Source of the DNA: a virus
DNA length: 36,983 nucleotides
Strand: one strand, 5' to 3'
Virus record (IMG/VR): IMGVR_UViG_3300027777_000074
Span: 1-36,983 of that record
Part shown: positions 1-8,747 of the stretch, one piece after another
Layout: each line of letters opens with the position of its first letter
Position numbering within the stretch: the first letter of the stretch is position 1
The notes under the pieces: model-generated
What the model was told of the DNA's origin: nothing
Seen by the model: only the letters and a program-made list of their open reading frames with translations
Databases searched by the model: none
Program-made: the position numbers and the translations under genes

Positions 1-1389
1 AGACACACCGGTTCTAATGATTGTGTAAGAGTAAACATCAATGCTGTTAGAGTTTCCAGCAGTCGGTGCCGTCCCACCCTGCCACTTCACAGTAGGCGTC
101 GCCCCATCAACTGTAATCGCAGTGTTGTAAGCGCTTGTGACGGCTCCAGTTGCCACCAAAACAGCCACCGTAGCCGACTGACCCGTTGCTAGGAACGAAC
201 TCAGTGCAGTGCCACTACTCGCTCGGAAATTGATCGTCCAAGGGCTTGTAGTGGCCGTGTTGTAATAGATCACCGACTGCGTTGCAATATCAATGTTGAG
301 ACCACCAGACGCTGCAGTACCAGTTACTGTACAAGTCTCAAGGGCATTATTTAGCGCAAGAGACGCAACACTACTAGATCCGCTAAACGTCTGAGTTGCC
401 GTAAAGGTCCCAGCATTCGCAAATCGAGGCACAACAGTAGTGTCTATCGCAACGCTACCCGTACTGGTGATCGTAGTAAAAGACATCCCCGTGCCAGCAG
501 ACACAGACGTAACTGGGTTGTCCCATGAGAACGCGCTGCCCGAAAACTTCAAGAAGCTTGAGACAGTAGGAGCACTAATAAACGTCGTAGTGCTAGCCGC
601 GCTCTGAACCGGGATCTGATTTGTAGCACCACCAGAAATGTTCGCAACAGACGAAACACTACCCGCGGACGTCCAGGCCGGAATCCCACCTGATGATATT
701 GTTAGAATTTGCCCACTAGTCCCGGCAGGCAGGAATGCTGTTGTATTGGGAGCAGACTGATAGACCACAGCCCCAGCAGTGCCCCCAGAGAGGTTTGAGG
801 CGGACGTTGCAGATCCAGCAGTAGCCCATGCAGGCACGCCCCCGGAAGTCATCGTTAAGACCGTCCCAGAGGATCCTGCGGGGATGAACGAAGTTGCGTT
901 TGCAGCAGACTGGTAGGGGAGGGACCCAGTAGTACCGCCAGCAATGTTGGTTGCGTTTGAGGCCGTCCCAGTTAACGATGCCGTAATGACGTTTGCAGCA
1001 AAGTTTCCGGAACTATCTCGTTTAACGATTGCAGAATTGGTATTGGTGCTTGCCGGAGTAACCCAAGTCGGCGCGCCAGTCCCGTTTGAACTTAGCAGAT
1101 CTCCAGCAGTTCCAACAGCCGAAAATAGGTAGGTAGTAGCCCCACCATAAGCAATCCCGCCTTGGGTTAGCGTTGTTGCCCCCGTACCGCCAGAGGAGAC
1201 AGGGAGGACGGCTACTGCGTTTGCCGTACTAGCAATTACCTGGAGAGCGCCTAAGTCATCTTTGTAAAATAACTTTCCATCTTTGATGTTGATGGCAAGC
1301 TCGCCAAAAGCCAAGTTTGACGTTGATGGCGTGGCACCTAAGTTGGCGCTGTAATAAAGCTTAATTGGTGTGAAGGTAGCCTGTGCCAT
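1..1389 (-). CDS. Tail fibre / virion structural protein, C-terminus cut by window edge
   Basis: The frame opens with ATG at 1389 and stays open for 463 codons to base 1, so the C-terminus is missing. The N-terminus has a motif seen in many phage fibre proteins, FGELAINIKDGKLFYKD (about residues 27-43). Gly/Ser/Thr/Ala-rich repeats follow, of the type 'GTAGAVVYQSAPNTTAFLPAG' broken by degenerate copies. The last visible part (WQGGTAPTAGNSNSIDVYSY) resembles the C-terminal domain that usually closes such proteins shortly afterwards. It probably forms part of the host-contact fibre or a side appendage. It lies downstream of two tiny genes and two other fibre-like genes on the same strand. The fibre assignment rests on composition and motifs; the exact role is unknown. 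Confidence 0.75.
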   Translation of the reverse strand, partial: MAQATFTPIKLYYSANLGATPSTSNLAFGELAINIKDGKLFYKDDLGALQVIASTANAVAVLPVSSGGTGATTLTQGGIAYGGATTYLFSAVGTAGDLLSSNGTGAPTWVTPASTNTNSAIVKRDSSGNFAANVITASLTGTASNATNIAGGTTGSLPYQSAANATSFIPAGSSGTVLTMTSGGVPAWATAGSATSASNLSGGTAGAVVYQSAPNTTAFLPAGTSGQILTISSGGIPAWTSAGSVSSVANISGGATNQIPVQSAASTTTFISAPTVSSFLKFSGSAFSWDNPVTSVSAGTGMSFTTITSTGSVAIDTTVVPRFANAGTFTATQTFSGSSSVASLALNNALETCTVTGTAASGGLNIDIATQSVIYYNTATTSPWTINFRASSGTALSSFLATGQSATVAVLVATGAVTSAYNTAITVDGATPTVKWQGGTAPTAGNSNSIDVYSYTIIRTGVS

Positions 1390-1422
1390 TTTTGCGCCAT
1401 CAAAAAAAAGATAATTTGCTAA

Positions 1423-1572
1423 TCAATAATTTTCTACTTTGTTTTGCTCCACCTGCTCTTGAATTTCTTTTTCAATTGCTTTAATAAAATTTGCAACCTC
1501 AGCATATGGGCGCTGACCAATATACTGAAGGATGGCATTGAGCAGATTGATTGACAAATGTGCTTTATCCAT
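1423..1572 (-). CDS. Small conserved phage protein (49 aa)
   Basis: Short frame starting with ATG at 1572 and ending in TAG/TAA-type stop at 1423, encoding a 49-aa protein that starts MDKAHLSINLLNAILQYIG. It is mostly helical in appearance, with an amphipathic C-terminal half rich in Glu and Gln. Its start overlaps the end of the preceding 80-aa gene by 8 bp (ATGGATAA), which argues for translational coupling. Similar short proteins sit beside fibre genes in other environmental podoviruses, as I recall. No function can be assigned. A longer upstream extension of the frame (to 1785) is rejected because it overlaps the better-supported 80-aa gene. Confidence 0.6.
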   Translation of the reverse strand: MDKAHLSINLLNAILQYIGQRPYAEVANFIKAIEKEIQEQVEQNKVENY

Positions 1573-1807
1573 TTGCCTGAGCCGCTTGGAATGTTGCAAC
1601 AACTTCCGGCGTCCACGCTGCGTTGCAGATAGCCTGTACGTTTGCTGGGGCTTCGCTGATATCTTGACCAGGAAGCAGGCTTGAACGGTGGTAGGTTTTC
1701 GACAATTCAACGCCATCTTCAAGGATGCGCGTAGCCTCTCGATAAAGAACGACACCATTCTCGGTGACTGTGATCTGGTCAACAACGGTTGATTTGCTAA
1801 GTGACAT
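1565..1807 (-). CDS. Small conserved phage protein in fibre cluster (80 aa)
   Basis: Starts MSLSKSTVVDQITVTENGVV and ends in EVVATFQAAQANG. The visible pattern is a short beta-rich N-terminus with a VTENG turn, followed by a polar stretch. The protein type (T-V-[TE]-x-G-x-[VI]-x-x-R near the N-terminus) is common next to tail-fibre genes of environmental phages. It could be a small virion or fibre-assembly protein, but nothing in it proves that. It follows the 712-aa fibre gene after a gap of about 40 bp that holds a perfect 6-bp-stem hairpin, and it is coupled by an 8-bp overlap to the 49-aa gene. An AAGGAA element precedes the start. Confidence 0.7.
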   Translation of the reverse strand: MSLSKSTVVDQITVTENGVVLYREATRILEDGVELSKTYHRSSLLPGQDISEAPANVQAICNAAWTPEVVATFQAAQANG

Positions 1808-1829
1808 AATAAATTCCTTTTGTGTCTGA

Positions 1830-1848
1830 CTACACTAATCCGGTGTAG
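1830..1848 (-). other. Perfect hairpin between fibre gene and small gene
   Basis: CTACAC and GTGTAG form a 6-bp perfect stem around a 7-nt loop immediately after the stop codon of the 712-aa fibre gene. On the transcribed strand it is not followed by a U run, so it is not a typical intrinsic terminator. It may be an mRNA 3'-end stabiliser or a processing site. Confidence 0.35.
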
Positions 1849-3987
1849 TTAAGTAATGTATACCATTGTCATATTAACGGATGTTCCTGATGCAAATGTC
1901 GCTCCCGAGCCTAACCCTGTAGATGCCGCTGTTCTTGCAGTAATGTTAAGAGTTGTTAAGTAATGAGCAGTTCCAAACGAATAATAAGAACTTGCACACG
2001 CATTTACATAACCAATATAGCATCCAGTGTCATTGTTTGAACTGTTAATATTAAAAGGCAGTCCGGTTATTTGAGTCGCCGACCCTGTTCCAAGTGCCAA
2101 CACAGTAAGAGACATTGTAACATGAACCACTCTTCCAATTTTTGTATAAGTCCCAGTTTGAGTAGTATACGTTGCAGTACCACCAAGTGAAGGCGTCCAC
2201 GTCCCTTCTTCGTAGTCATCCAGAGTGTTTACATTAGAAGAATCTGATTGTGTCGCTGGAAACGTAATCCCAGCCCCGCTAGTACTAGGTGTAGCCCCAC
2301 CAACACCAATAGTCGTTGATGCGGTTACCCGCGTGCCATCAGTTGTGAACCCCGAAATTCCACCAAAAGCACCAGCGTTGTTGTACTGAACTTGGGTTGT
2401 TGAACCACCGGGAGACGTACTCACCGATGCCCAAGTGCCATCACCACGCCAATATGTTGACGATGACGCAGAAGTGCCGCTATTAAGGTTAGTAACTGGC
2501 AAGTTTCCAGTCACGCCAGTAGATAACGGCAATCCAGTTGCATTTGTCAGCGTACCGCTAGATGGAGTGCCTAGTGCGCCGCCACTAAGCAACAATGTTC
2601 CTGTTGCATCTGGCAGCGTGATCGTGCGACTTGCAGTCAGCGTTGTTGGCGTAATGGTCGCCACATAACTGCTTGTGCCACCAGCGCGGCCTTGTAGTTG
2701 TACCGCATCTTGCGTAGCCGCCGCGATTGCCTTGGCTGTCGTAAATGTACCTGCCGCCGGGGCCGTTCCACCAATAGCAGGAGGGCTTGCTAGATAAGTA
2801 CTAAAACCAGCACCGCTAACTGTTGAGCTTGCAGACAGGGTTGTAAATGCCCCGGTGTTTGCAGTCGTTGCACCAACCGTACCGTTATGTGGACCAGCAA
2901 AACCCGCCGCAGTCAGCGTAGTTCCATCAAACGTCATGTTTGCAGAACCAGCAAAAGCACCAGCGTTGTTATATTGAACCTGCGTTGTGCTGCCGCCAGG
3001 ACTTCCGCTACCACTTGCAGTAGCCCATGAAAGCGTTGCAGAGCCATCCGTTTTGAGGAACTGCCCTGCCGTACCATCCGCACTTGGCAATGTGTAAGTG
3101 ATGGATCCAGCCGCCGCCGCAGGAGCCAAACCAACATAACCAGAACTTGAACCGGACAACCGCAGCGTACCCTTCACATCAAGCTTGGACCCTGGCGTCG
3201 CCTGTCCAATACCGAAGTTTCCACTCGTGTCAAACACCGCCGCGTCAGTGGCCCCGGAATTAACAACAAAGTGAATCTTGTTGCTGCCATACGTTCCAAT
3301 CGCTAGATCGGTTGAGGCAGAAGCAAGGTAGGTGTAGCCAGCAGCGCTAAACGATCCTGTGCCACTAAACGCAGATGAGTTGATGCCAAACTCACCGAAG
3401 TTTGTAGTCGTCGTCCCCGCGTCGTTTGAGACGTTGAAGTTAGTTGACGCCGCTGCGTTGCTGCTCGTGTTCTGCAACACAATCTGGTTGTAGCCAGCGG
3501 TTGAAGATGCAAATCCAGCAATAACACCAGTATCGGTATACCCAATCGTGCCGACCTGCAACGTGCCTTTAGATGCCGTTGGGCTGCCTCCAATTCCTAG
3601 CAACCCGTTAGTGTTATCCCATGTAAAATTAGCAGACCCGGCAAATGACCCCGCGTTGTTATACTGAACTTGCGTTGTGCTTCCACCAGGAGAGCCGCCA
3701 GCAGGGGTTGCCCAAGTGCCATCACCGCGCCAGAATGTTGTGCTTGACGCTGAAGTGCCGCTATTTAAATTTGTTACTGGAAGATTGCCAGTTACGCCTG
3801 TTGACAACGGCAACCCTGTCGCGTTAGTCAACGTAACACTAGACGGAGTGCCTAGTGCGCCACCGCTAACAACTAGCGTCCCTGTTGCATCTGGCAGCGT
3901 AATCGTTGGGGTTCCAGTGGTTGCTGCAGATTGTAACGTCTGCGTACCGGCACCGCTTGCATTGCCTTGAATCTTAATATTTGCCAT
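1849..3987 (-). CDS. Repeat-rich tail fibre protein (712 aa)
   Basis: Starts [18 protein letters not shown]. The protein is built from duplicated modules. The block [26 protein letters not shown] (split here by one variable residue) followed by WRGDGTW occurs near both the N-terminus (about 45-92) and the middle of the C-terminal half, and a [13 protein letters not shown] block occurs three times. The C-terminus (about 590-712) begins with [15 protein letters not shown], a motif typical of the terminal knob of phage fibre and appendage proteins. It is Gly/Ser/Thr-rich with almost no Cys or charged residues, as expected for trimeric beta-structured fibres. It directly abuts the 690-aa fibre gene. 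Receptor binding is inferred, not shown. Confidence 0.8.
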   Translation of the reverse strand: MANIKIQGNASGAGTQTLQSAATTGTPTITLPDATGTLVVSGGALGTPSSVTLTNATGLPLSTGVTGNLPVTNLNSGTSASSTTFWRGDGTWATPAGGSPGGSTTQVQYNNAGSFAGSANFTWDNTNGLLGIGGSPTASKGTLQVGTIGYTDTGVIAGFASSTAGYNQIVLQNTSSNAAASTNFNVSNDAGTTTTNFGEFGINSSAFSGTGSFSAAGYTYLASASTDLAIGTYGSNKIHFVVNSGATDAAVFDTSGNFGIGQATPGSKLDVKGTLRLSGSSSGYVGLAPAAAAGSITYTLPSADGTAGQFLKTDGSATLSWATASGSGSPGGSTTQVQYNNAGAFAGSANMTFDGTTLTAAGFAGPHNGTVGATTANTGAFTTLSASSTVSGAGFSTYLASPPAIGGTAPAAGTFTTAKAIAAATQDAVQLQGRAGGTSSYVATITPTTLTASRTITLPDATGTLLLSGGALGTPSSGTLTNATGLPLSTGVTGNLPVTNLNSGTSASSSTYWRGDGTWASVSTSPGGSTTQVQYNNAGAFGGISGFTTDGTRVTASTTIGVGGATPSTSGAGITFPATQSDSSNVNTLDDYEEGTWTPSLGGTATYTTQTGTYTKIGRVVHVTMSLTVLALGTGSATQITGLPFNINSSNNDTGCYIGYVNACASSYYSFGTAHYLTTLNITARTAASTGLGSGATFASGTSVNMTMVYIT
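2429..2625. repeat. 197-bp direct repeat, copy A (fibre gene)
   Basis: Starts at GCCCAAGTGCCATCACC and encodes the LGTPSS...WRGDGTWA module. It has the same length as, and high similarity to, 3710-3906 on the same strand. Substitutions are mostly at third codon positions, so the protein module is conserved. Confidence 0.85.
3710..3906. repeat. 197-bp direct repeat, copy B (fibre gene)
   Basis: Partner of 2429-2625, 1281 bp away within the same gene and in the same frame. A shorter block of about 40 bp (GCGTTGTT...ACTGAACTTG...) encoding the [10 protein letters not shown] module occurs at about 2371-2412, 2958-3000 and 3649-3690. Confidence 0.85.
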
Positions 3988-6060
3988 TTAAGTCACCCAA
4001 ATTAACCAGACCTGACCAGTTGGTATTGTTACCGCATAATTTGTTGCAACTGTAACCGGGCTAATGCTAAGTCCGTTTGTGTTACTAGTCAACGTGTAAT
4101 TTTGACTAATTACAATTTGGGATTCAAGGATTGGCCCACCGCCACCGCCGCCACTTTGATTCGCCCAAAGCAGACCACCCGAACCGTTCGTCGCAAGAAT
4201 TTGGTAAGGCGTTCCATCAGAAGAAGGAAGCGTCCAAGTTACATTGCTTGCAACAACCGCGGGCGCCCTAAACCCAACAAAATTAGATGAATCAGAATCG
4301 GCAAACTTAAATACGCCCTGAGCCCCTAATTGTACATTCGTTCCGTCAGTTGTAAAGTTTGACTGGCCACCAAAAACACCGCTGTTATTAAACTGAATTG
4401 TGTTGATGCTCCCACCAGGCGTTCCCCCAGTGGATAACGTCGTCCAAGCCGGAGTGCCACCCACAACAGTCAGCACCTGCCCAGCCGATCCGATTCCTAG
4501 CCGATCAGATGTATTTGTCCCCGATCCAACAATAATATCGCCAAGCGTTGTTATTGGAGAAAGGGCGTTGAAGGCATTGGCTTTTGTTGTTTGTCCAGTC
4601 CCGCCCTGAGCGATTGCAACCGACCCAGATGTGATCTGACTGCCGGCAATTGCAATGCTTGTATTCAGGACGCCAGTAACCTGACCCTGAGCATTCAAAG
4701 AGATCTGCGGGACTTGAGAAGCAGACCCGTATGAGCCAGACGTAATGCCTGTGTTCGCAATACTAAATTGGTTGGTGCCGGAAAGATTTAGCCCAGTACC
4801 AGCAGAATAGATTGCAGTACCAGCACCAAACTGCACAAAAACTAGACTAGTCGTCCCAATCGTGATGGGCTGCAAAGACGTTTGAACCCAAGAGGTGTTT
4901 GCGTTTGTACCGCCACCAATAATTAGCGTGAAGTCACCCGCATCAACGTTCAGATAAGTCGTTCCGGGAGTGTCGTAATCTGTGGCTCGAGTCAGAATAA
5001 AAGGACTTGAAACACTGCCAACTTGAGTGACGGTGTATATCCCGTTTTGCGATTGGGCAACTTGATTTTTTACAAGAACTCTATTCCCAACAGAGACATC
5101 AGTTGAATCAACCTGCAACGCAGCGTTTGATGTTGCCGTTAAAGTCGCGCCAACACCAGAAGTCCCGTTGTTATACGTACAAGTTGGCAAAGCCGCGGCC
5201 GTAGCCAAATCGCAGTTCTGATGGAAGGTCAGACCAGAAGCTATTGCATCTGCATACGCCTTGTTGACAATGTTGTTGCTGCTTGTTGGCGTCGTTGTTA
5301 TGTTCCCAGAAGTCGCATTAATAGTACTAAAGGTGCCGTTTGCAGGACTCGTACCACCAATAATTGTGTTGTTGATCGTTCCACCAGTAAAACTTCCACC
5401 TGTTATTGTTTTTCCGGTAAAAGTTAAATTGCTCGGAAGCGATAGGGTAACGGCTGCGCCACCCGATGATGCAATCTCGTTTGCCGTTCCGCTAACACTA
5501 GTGACGGGAGCCCCACCAGAGGCAGCCGCAGTTATTCGGCCCTGAGCATCAACCGAAAGCGTAGGGTTTGAATAGTTTCCTGCGGTAACCGCGGTATTTG
5601 CAAGGGCAATCGTGCCAGACGTCGTGATTGGGCCACCAGTCAGCCCTGCGCCGGTGTTAATCTGAACAACGCTTCCACTACCCCCGCCACCGGTAGCGGA
5701 CCACTCAACATCTGTAGCGCTGGAGTTGACACGTAATACATACGATGCGTTTCCAGCATAACCAGGCAGTATGTTTGCTCGAGCTGCCTGAGCAGTAGTC
5801 GCTGACGTTCCGCCATTGCCAAGTCCAAGTATGCCACCCAGCGCTATAGTTCCAGAGGTGGTGATCGGCCCACCAGTCGTCGTTAAGCCAGTACTTCCAC
5901 CCGTAACATTAACCGAAGTAACTGACCCAGAACCTCCGCCGCCACCACCAATCGCGCTGACAGTGGTGCGAACGGTTTGCCCATTTTGAACAACTGGCAC
6001 AAGCTCCGTTCCGGTCAGAGTCTGCGCCGCTGGAAGTTGGGTGATCGTTACATTTGCCAT
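3988..6060 (-). CDS. Tail fibre / appendage structural protein (690 aa)
   Basis: Starts MANVTITQLPAAQTLTGTEL, a fibre N-terminal motif common in environmental phages, followed by a poly-Gly linker at about 39-45. Residues about 265-400 form a recognisable fibre module with GNRVLVKNQ, QNGIYTVTQ and RATDYDTPG. A related module occurs in fibres of very different phages. The C-terminal part contains a GGSINTIQFNNSG block related to the repeat in the neighbouring 712-aa protein. The stop codon lies directly next to that gene's upstream region, so the two are probably co-translated. Low Cys and charge content fits a virion fibre. A host-receptor role is inferred. Confidence 0.8.
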   Translation of the reverse strand: MANVTITQLPAAQTLTGTELVPVVQNGQTVRTTVSAIGGGGGGSGSVTSVNVTGGSTGLTTTGGPITTSGTIALGGILGLGNGGTSATTAQAARANILPGYAGNASYVLRVNSSATDVEWSATGGGGSGSVVQINTGAGLTGGPITTSGTIALANTAVTAGNYSNPTLSVDAQGRITAAASGGAPVTSVSGTANEIASSGGAAVTLSLPSNLTFTGKTITGGSFTGGTINNTIIGGTSPANGTFSTINATSGNITTTPTSSNNIVNKAYADAIASGLTFHQNCDLATAAALPTCTYNNGTSGVGATLTATSNAALQVDSTDVSVGNRVLVKNQVAQSQNGIYTVTQVGSVSSPFILTRATDYDTPGTTYLNVDAGDFTLIIGGGTNANTSWVQTSLQPITIGTTSLVFVQFGAGTAIYSAGTGLNLSGTNQFSIANTGITSGSYGSASQVPQISLNAQGQVTGVLNTSIAIAGSQITSGSVAIAQGGTGQTTKANAFNALSPITTLGDIIVGSGTNTSDRLGIGSAGQVLTVVGGTPAWTTLSTGGTPGGSINTIQFNNSGVFGGQSNFTTDGTNVQLGAQGVFKFADSDSSNFVGFRAPAVVASNVTWTLPSSDGTPYQILATNGSGGLLWANQSGGGGGGPILESQIVISQNYTLTSNTNGLSISPVTVATNYAVTIPTGQVWLIWVT

Positions 6061-6396
6061 TTATGTCTCAATACTATCCAAATTTCCGTTGTTTTCTGGC
6101 GTCTGCGTGTTCTGCTCAGGCGACAACACAAAATTCTCGTATCCGCCAATAGTAAGGTTATTGTCCTCAACGGCAATACTCTCATCAGGCCGCGGAAAGC
6201 GTATTGTAATCTTTTCAGTCTTCCTTGCCGCAAGCCTGTATGGATCAAAATTATCCGCACATCCTTGATCGCACACCTGTAGGCCAGGAAAATTTGGGTC
6301 CGCTCTCATCACAGCATGAGCGCGCTTCATTTTACACCGATCACAGATTGCAATCGAAAGGTCTGACTGCCCTCTTGTGTCAAGATATACAGGCAT
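6061..6396 (-). CDS. Small zinc-binding-like protein (111 aa)
   Basis: The N-terminus carries CDRCKMKRAH (about 18-27) and, after a spacer, CDQGCADNFDPYRLAAR (about 43-59). This makes a likely four-Cys metal-binding knuckle. The rest has short beta-type segments and an acidic, Asn/Gln-rich tail. It sits between the tail adaptor gene and the fibre genes and ends directly at the fibre start region. The location suggests a small tail-associated or assembly protein. It could also be a regulatory zinc protein carried in the late operon. I recognise the type (short CxxC phage protein) but not a named family. Confidence 0.7.
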   Translation of the reverse strand: MPVYLDTRGQSDLSIAICDRCKMKRAHAVMRADPNFPGLQVCDQGCADNFDPYRLAARKTEKITIRFPRPDESIAVEDNNLTIGGYENFVLSPEQNTQTPENNGNLDSIET

Positions 6397-6399
6397 ATA

Positions 6400-7452
6400 T
6401 TACCTAGTATAAACGGCAATATTAGGCGCTAGCTGGATTGGCGACTTATCCCTCTCCTCTTGCTCCGCAAGCATGAATGATTCTTTTGCCTGTGCCTCAA
6501 GATATTGAATCCTAGACGGTTCAACTCCAGGCAGTTCCATTGCCATTTGGTGGGCAAGCAGGTTCACAACAGCCAAATACCACCTCTGTGGCATCTCAAT
6601 TTCGTCTGTTAGCGCCCCAACATCCATAATCTGACGCGAATACCATATCGTCATCTGAATAAACGTATCGCTGGGCACTGGCCACAGGTTCATTTCCAAC
6701 TGAGGAACTGTTTTGTTCAGCCAATACTGAAATGGCTGATTGGCAGTGAAGTTTTTATTGGGTAAATTTGTGTAGTCATCACGATTTAGCCTAGCCATCG
6801 TGATTTCTGTTGAATTATTCCCAAAAAACAACTCTCGGACGTTTAAAGTTCCGCCGTTTGTCGCTCGCATTCTGTAATACTGGACGTTTTGTCCCGCAGA
6901 AATGTCATACCAGAGCCATTCCCCGTCAACCCACGTCGTTTGCCCTGGCGAGTAGAGCGTACTCCACGTAATTCCATCGGTGGAATACTCAAATACAACC
7001 GTGATGCTTGCAGAAACCGCTGGTAATACTCCGATTGAACCAACGTAGACCGGGGAGTTATAGTAAATTGAGATGTTTCCATTCGCAGAAGTCTGAGTGC
7101 AAGATGTCGCGATATTCCCGTCAAACGCATTAATCGCTATCCCAGAAGTTGAAGAGTACGCCCCCTCCGGACGGTTCATCTTGCGATATAAAGCGTTTAA
7201 TACATCGTTTGCACCAATTGGCAACGTGTATGTTGACCTGTTGGCAATAAGGCCAATAACCTTTTTCTGAATTGCCCAATAGTTGATGCCCATATTAATT
7301 GTATGGGACAACAGAAAGTAAAGGGATTCCCTAGCAGAATTAACCTGCTCAACCGTAAGCTCCTCAGCCAGCTTCCCGGCACGACGAGCCCCATGATCAA
7401 TTAACTTTTGAACATTGATTACGGTTGTTCCAACGGTTCCGCTATAAGCCAT
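6400..7452 (-). CDS. Head-tail adaptor / tail tubular-like protein with discoidin-like insertion (350 aa)
   Basis: The N-terminal part (1-94) and the C-terminal part (about 212-350) look like a short helical-plus-beta connector protein of the T7 gp11 / P22 gp4 type. Features include YTLPIGANDVLNALYRKM, LNLWPVPSD-like segments and a helical tail with PGVEPSRIQYLEAQA. Between them, residues about 97-211 form a compact beta domain with AINAFDGNIATSC, FEYSTDGITWSTLYSPG and YYRMRATNGG. This is the pattern of a coagulation factor 5/8 type C (discoidin, carbohydrate-binding) domain. The gene lies between a DUF6321-like protein and the fibres, as expected for a tail adaptor. The adaptor role is inferred from position and fold pattern. 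Confidence 0.7.
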   Translation of the reverse strand: MAYSGTVGTTVINVQKLIDHGARRAGKLAEELTVEQVNSARESLYFLLSHTINMGINYWAIQKKVIGLIANRSTYTLPIGANDVLNALYRKMNRPEGAYSSTSGIAINAFDGNIATSCTQTSANGNISIYYNSPVYVGSIGVLPAVSASITVVFEYSTDGITWSTLYSPGQTTWVDGEWLWYDISAGQNVQYYRMRATNGGTLNVRELFFGNNSTEITMARLNRDDYTNLPNKNFTANQPFQYWLNKTVPQLEMNLWPVPSDTFIQMTIWYSRQIMDVGALTDEIEMPQRWYLAVVNLLAHQMAMELPGVEPSRIQYLEAQAKESFMLAEQEERDKSPIQLAPNIAVYTR

Positions 7453-7953
7453 CTACCACCCCGGGCAATTCCAACGCTGCATAGAGGCTCGAGCACGACT
7501 CCCCTTCTCACTCTTCTCAGCCACCGGACCCATCCGAGCACAGAACGAGTCACGCCTTGCCCCTCCGCCTGGCTGCGGGGCCTTCAGATCGCTTCCAGTC
7601 TCGCGGTTGTACTTAGCCCTACCCTTGGCCGTCAAACCCGCTCCTTGGCTTGCTGGGAGCTTTTCTCCGCGCCCTATAGCCAAACTAGGGCCGCCCTTCT
7701 TCATGTTTGCGGTTTTGGCTGACTCTTTAAAGGCTTGTGCGGTCGGAGCGCCAGGAGAGCCTGGTTTGCGCATCTTCTCGCCGCTGCCCTGAGCAATGCG
7801 TTCCTGTTTTGCGTGAATGTTCGCATACAGCCCACCCTCTTTAGCCGTAAACTCTTTGCCAACCTTTACCGGAATGCCAACCTTCTTGGCAAACTTTGGA
7901 TTGTGAGCGACGGCCTGCATAAGCCGCTCTTGGGCTGGGGATTTGGTAGGCAT
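7453..7953 (-). CDS. DUF6321-type protein with PAQ-motif N-terminus (166 aa)
   Basis: Residues 1-35 (MPTKSPAQERLMQAVAHNPKF then AKKVGIP, read as one segment) match a short motif common in phage late genes, where similar proteins often end with a single copy of it. The C-terminal part, about 107-166, has LTAKGRAKYNRETGSDLKAP and SFCARMGP, which I recognise as DUF6321. The protein is very basic and Gly-rich, so it may bind DNA or be packaged inside the head. It starts 2 bp after the stop of the 250-aa structural gene and abuts the tail adaptor gene. Function unknown; family call fairly firm. Confidence 0.75.
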   Translation of the reverse strand: MPTKSPAQERLMQAVAHNPKFAKKVGIPVKVGKEFTAKEGGLYANIHAKQERIAQGSGEKMRKPGSPGAPTAQAFKESAKTANMKKGGPSLAIGRGEKLPASQGAGLTAKGRAKYNRETGSDLKAPQPGGGARRDSFCARMGPVAEKSEKGSRARASMQRWNCPGW

Positions 7954-7955
7954 GA

Positions 7956-8708
7956 TCAGTCAGGATTTTTGATAAGAATGCCGCCTGCATAACAACTTGC
8001 AGTCAATGGCCCGCCGGCGCTTGCCTTTACGCAAAACTGAAGATCGGTTTTTTCAGTATGAGCGACTGGACAAGTGTATGGCGTTTCTTGTTTTTGCACA
8101 AAAACGGTCTGTTGAGTCACAGTAATTTGACCAGTTACATTGTCTTTGTTGTACTCTTGGCCAGTCATGTACGCACTAGACGTAAATCCAATTGCTGCAT
8201 CGTATTGAACATACAACAAATAGAATGTGTAACCAGCAGGCACGGTGTAAATTGACATCTGCGTCTGACCAACACCAGCATTGATTTGCGCGTAGGTCGT
8301 AGAACTAATCTTTGCAGTAATATTTCCAACATTAGTGCCGTTGGTCACATACATTGCATTGATACGCAAGAAAGAATTTGTAGTGGTTACGTTGGTCGTG
8401 CCATTAAGCGCAATGGTCTCAGTCAACGCAGCAAAATTTGCCCCACACCCTTCAATTCTTACGCTTAGTGCTGTCGTGTCTGATGCAGAACTACTCACCA
8501 AAACTAAAGGTGCCGCCGCTGATGGTGGTGTATACAAACCACCCGACTGGGTTTGACCTTCCCACATCGGACCTTGTGCAGTGGCGCCAATTGCAGCACT
8601 GTAGCCAAAAATTTCTACAGGGGTGTGGCCATCAACCTGGCCGCGGGCAATCTGCAACTCAAACGGCTCAAACGCACCCTGACGAGTGGCTGAAGAATAA
8701 ACGCCCAT
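7956..8708 (-). CDS. Virion structural protein (250 aa)
   Basis: The start is placed at ATG 8708 (MGVYSSATRQGAFEPFELQI). An ATG 12 bp upstream (8720) is in frame, but GGAG lies 6 nt before 8708, so the inner ATG fits better. The sequence is Thr/Ser/Ala-rich and beta-type, with a tail containing CPVAHTEKTDLQFCVKA and ASCYAGG. Residues 1-35 resemble the start of a conserved structural protein of environmental podoviruses that lies between the head genes and the tail adaptor. It may be a head-associated or collar protein. No catalytic motifs are visible. Confidence 0.7.
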   Translation of the reverse strand: MGVYSSATRQGAFEPFELQIARGQVDGHTPVEIFGYSAAIGATAQGPMWEGQTQSGGLYTPPSAAAPLVLVSSSASDTTALSVRIEGCGANFAALTETIALNGTTNVTTTNSFLRINAMYVTNGTNVGNITAKISSTTYAQINAGVGQTQMSIYTVPAGYTFYLLYVQYDAAIGFTSSAYMTGQEYNKDNVTGQITVTQQTVFVQKQETPYTCPVAHTEKTDLQFCVKASAGGPLTASCYAGGILIKNPD

Positions 8709-8728
8709 ACTAATCTCCAATGAAGACA

Positions 8729-8742
8729 GGGGCCGGAGCCCC
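8729..8742 (-). other. GC-rich hairpin with UCCG tetraloop
   Basis: On the transcribed strand GGGGC-TCCG-GCCCC makes a stable 5-bp hairpin between the KG-rich protein gene and the following structural gene. It is not followed by a U run. It may reduce read-through or protect the mRNA end. Confidence 0.35.
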
Positions 8743-8747
8743 CATCC

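Noticed and set aside
1423-1785. 120-aa version of the small gene near the fibres
   Set aside because: The upstream extension overlaps the 80-aa gene in another frame and reads as a shadow. The ATG at 1572 overlaps that gene's stop in the usual coupled way.
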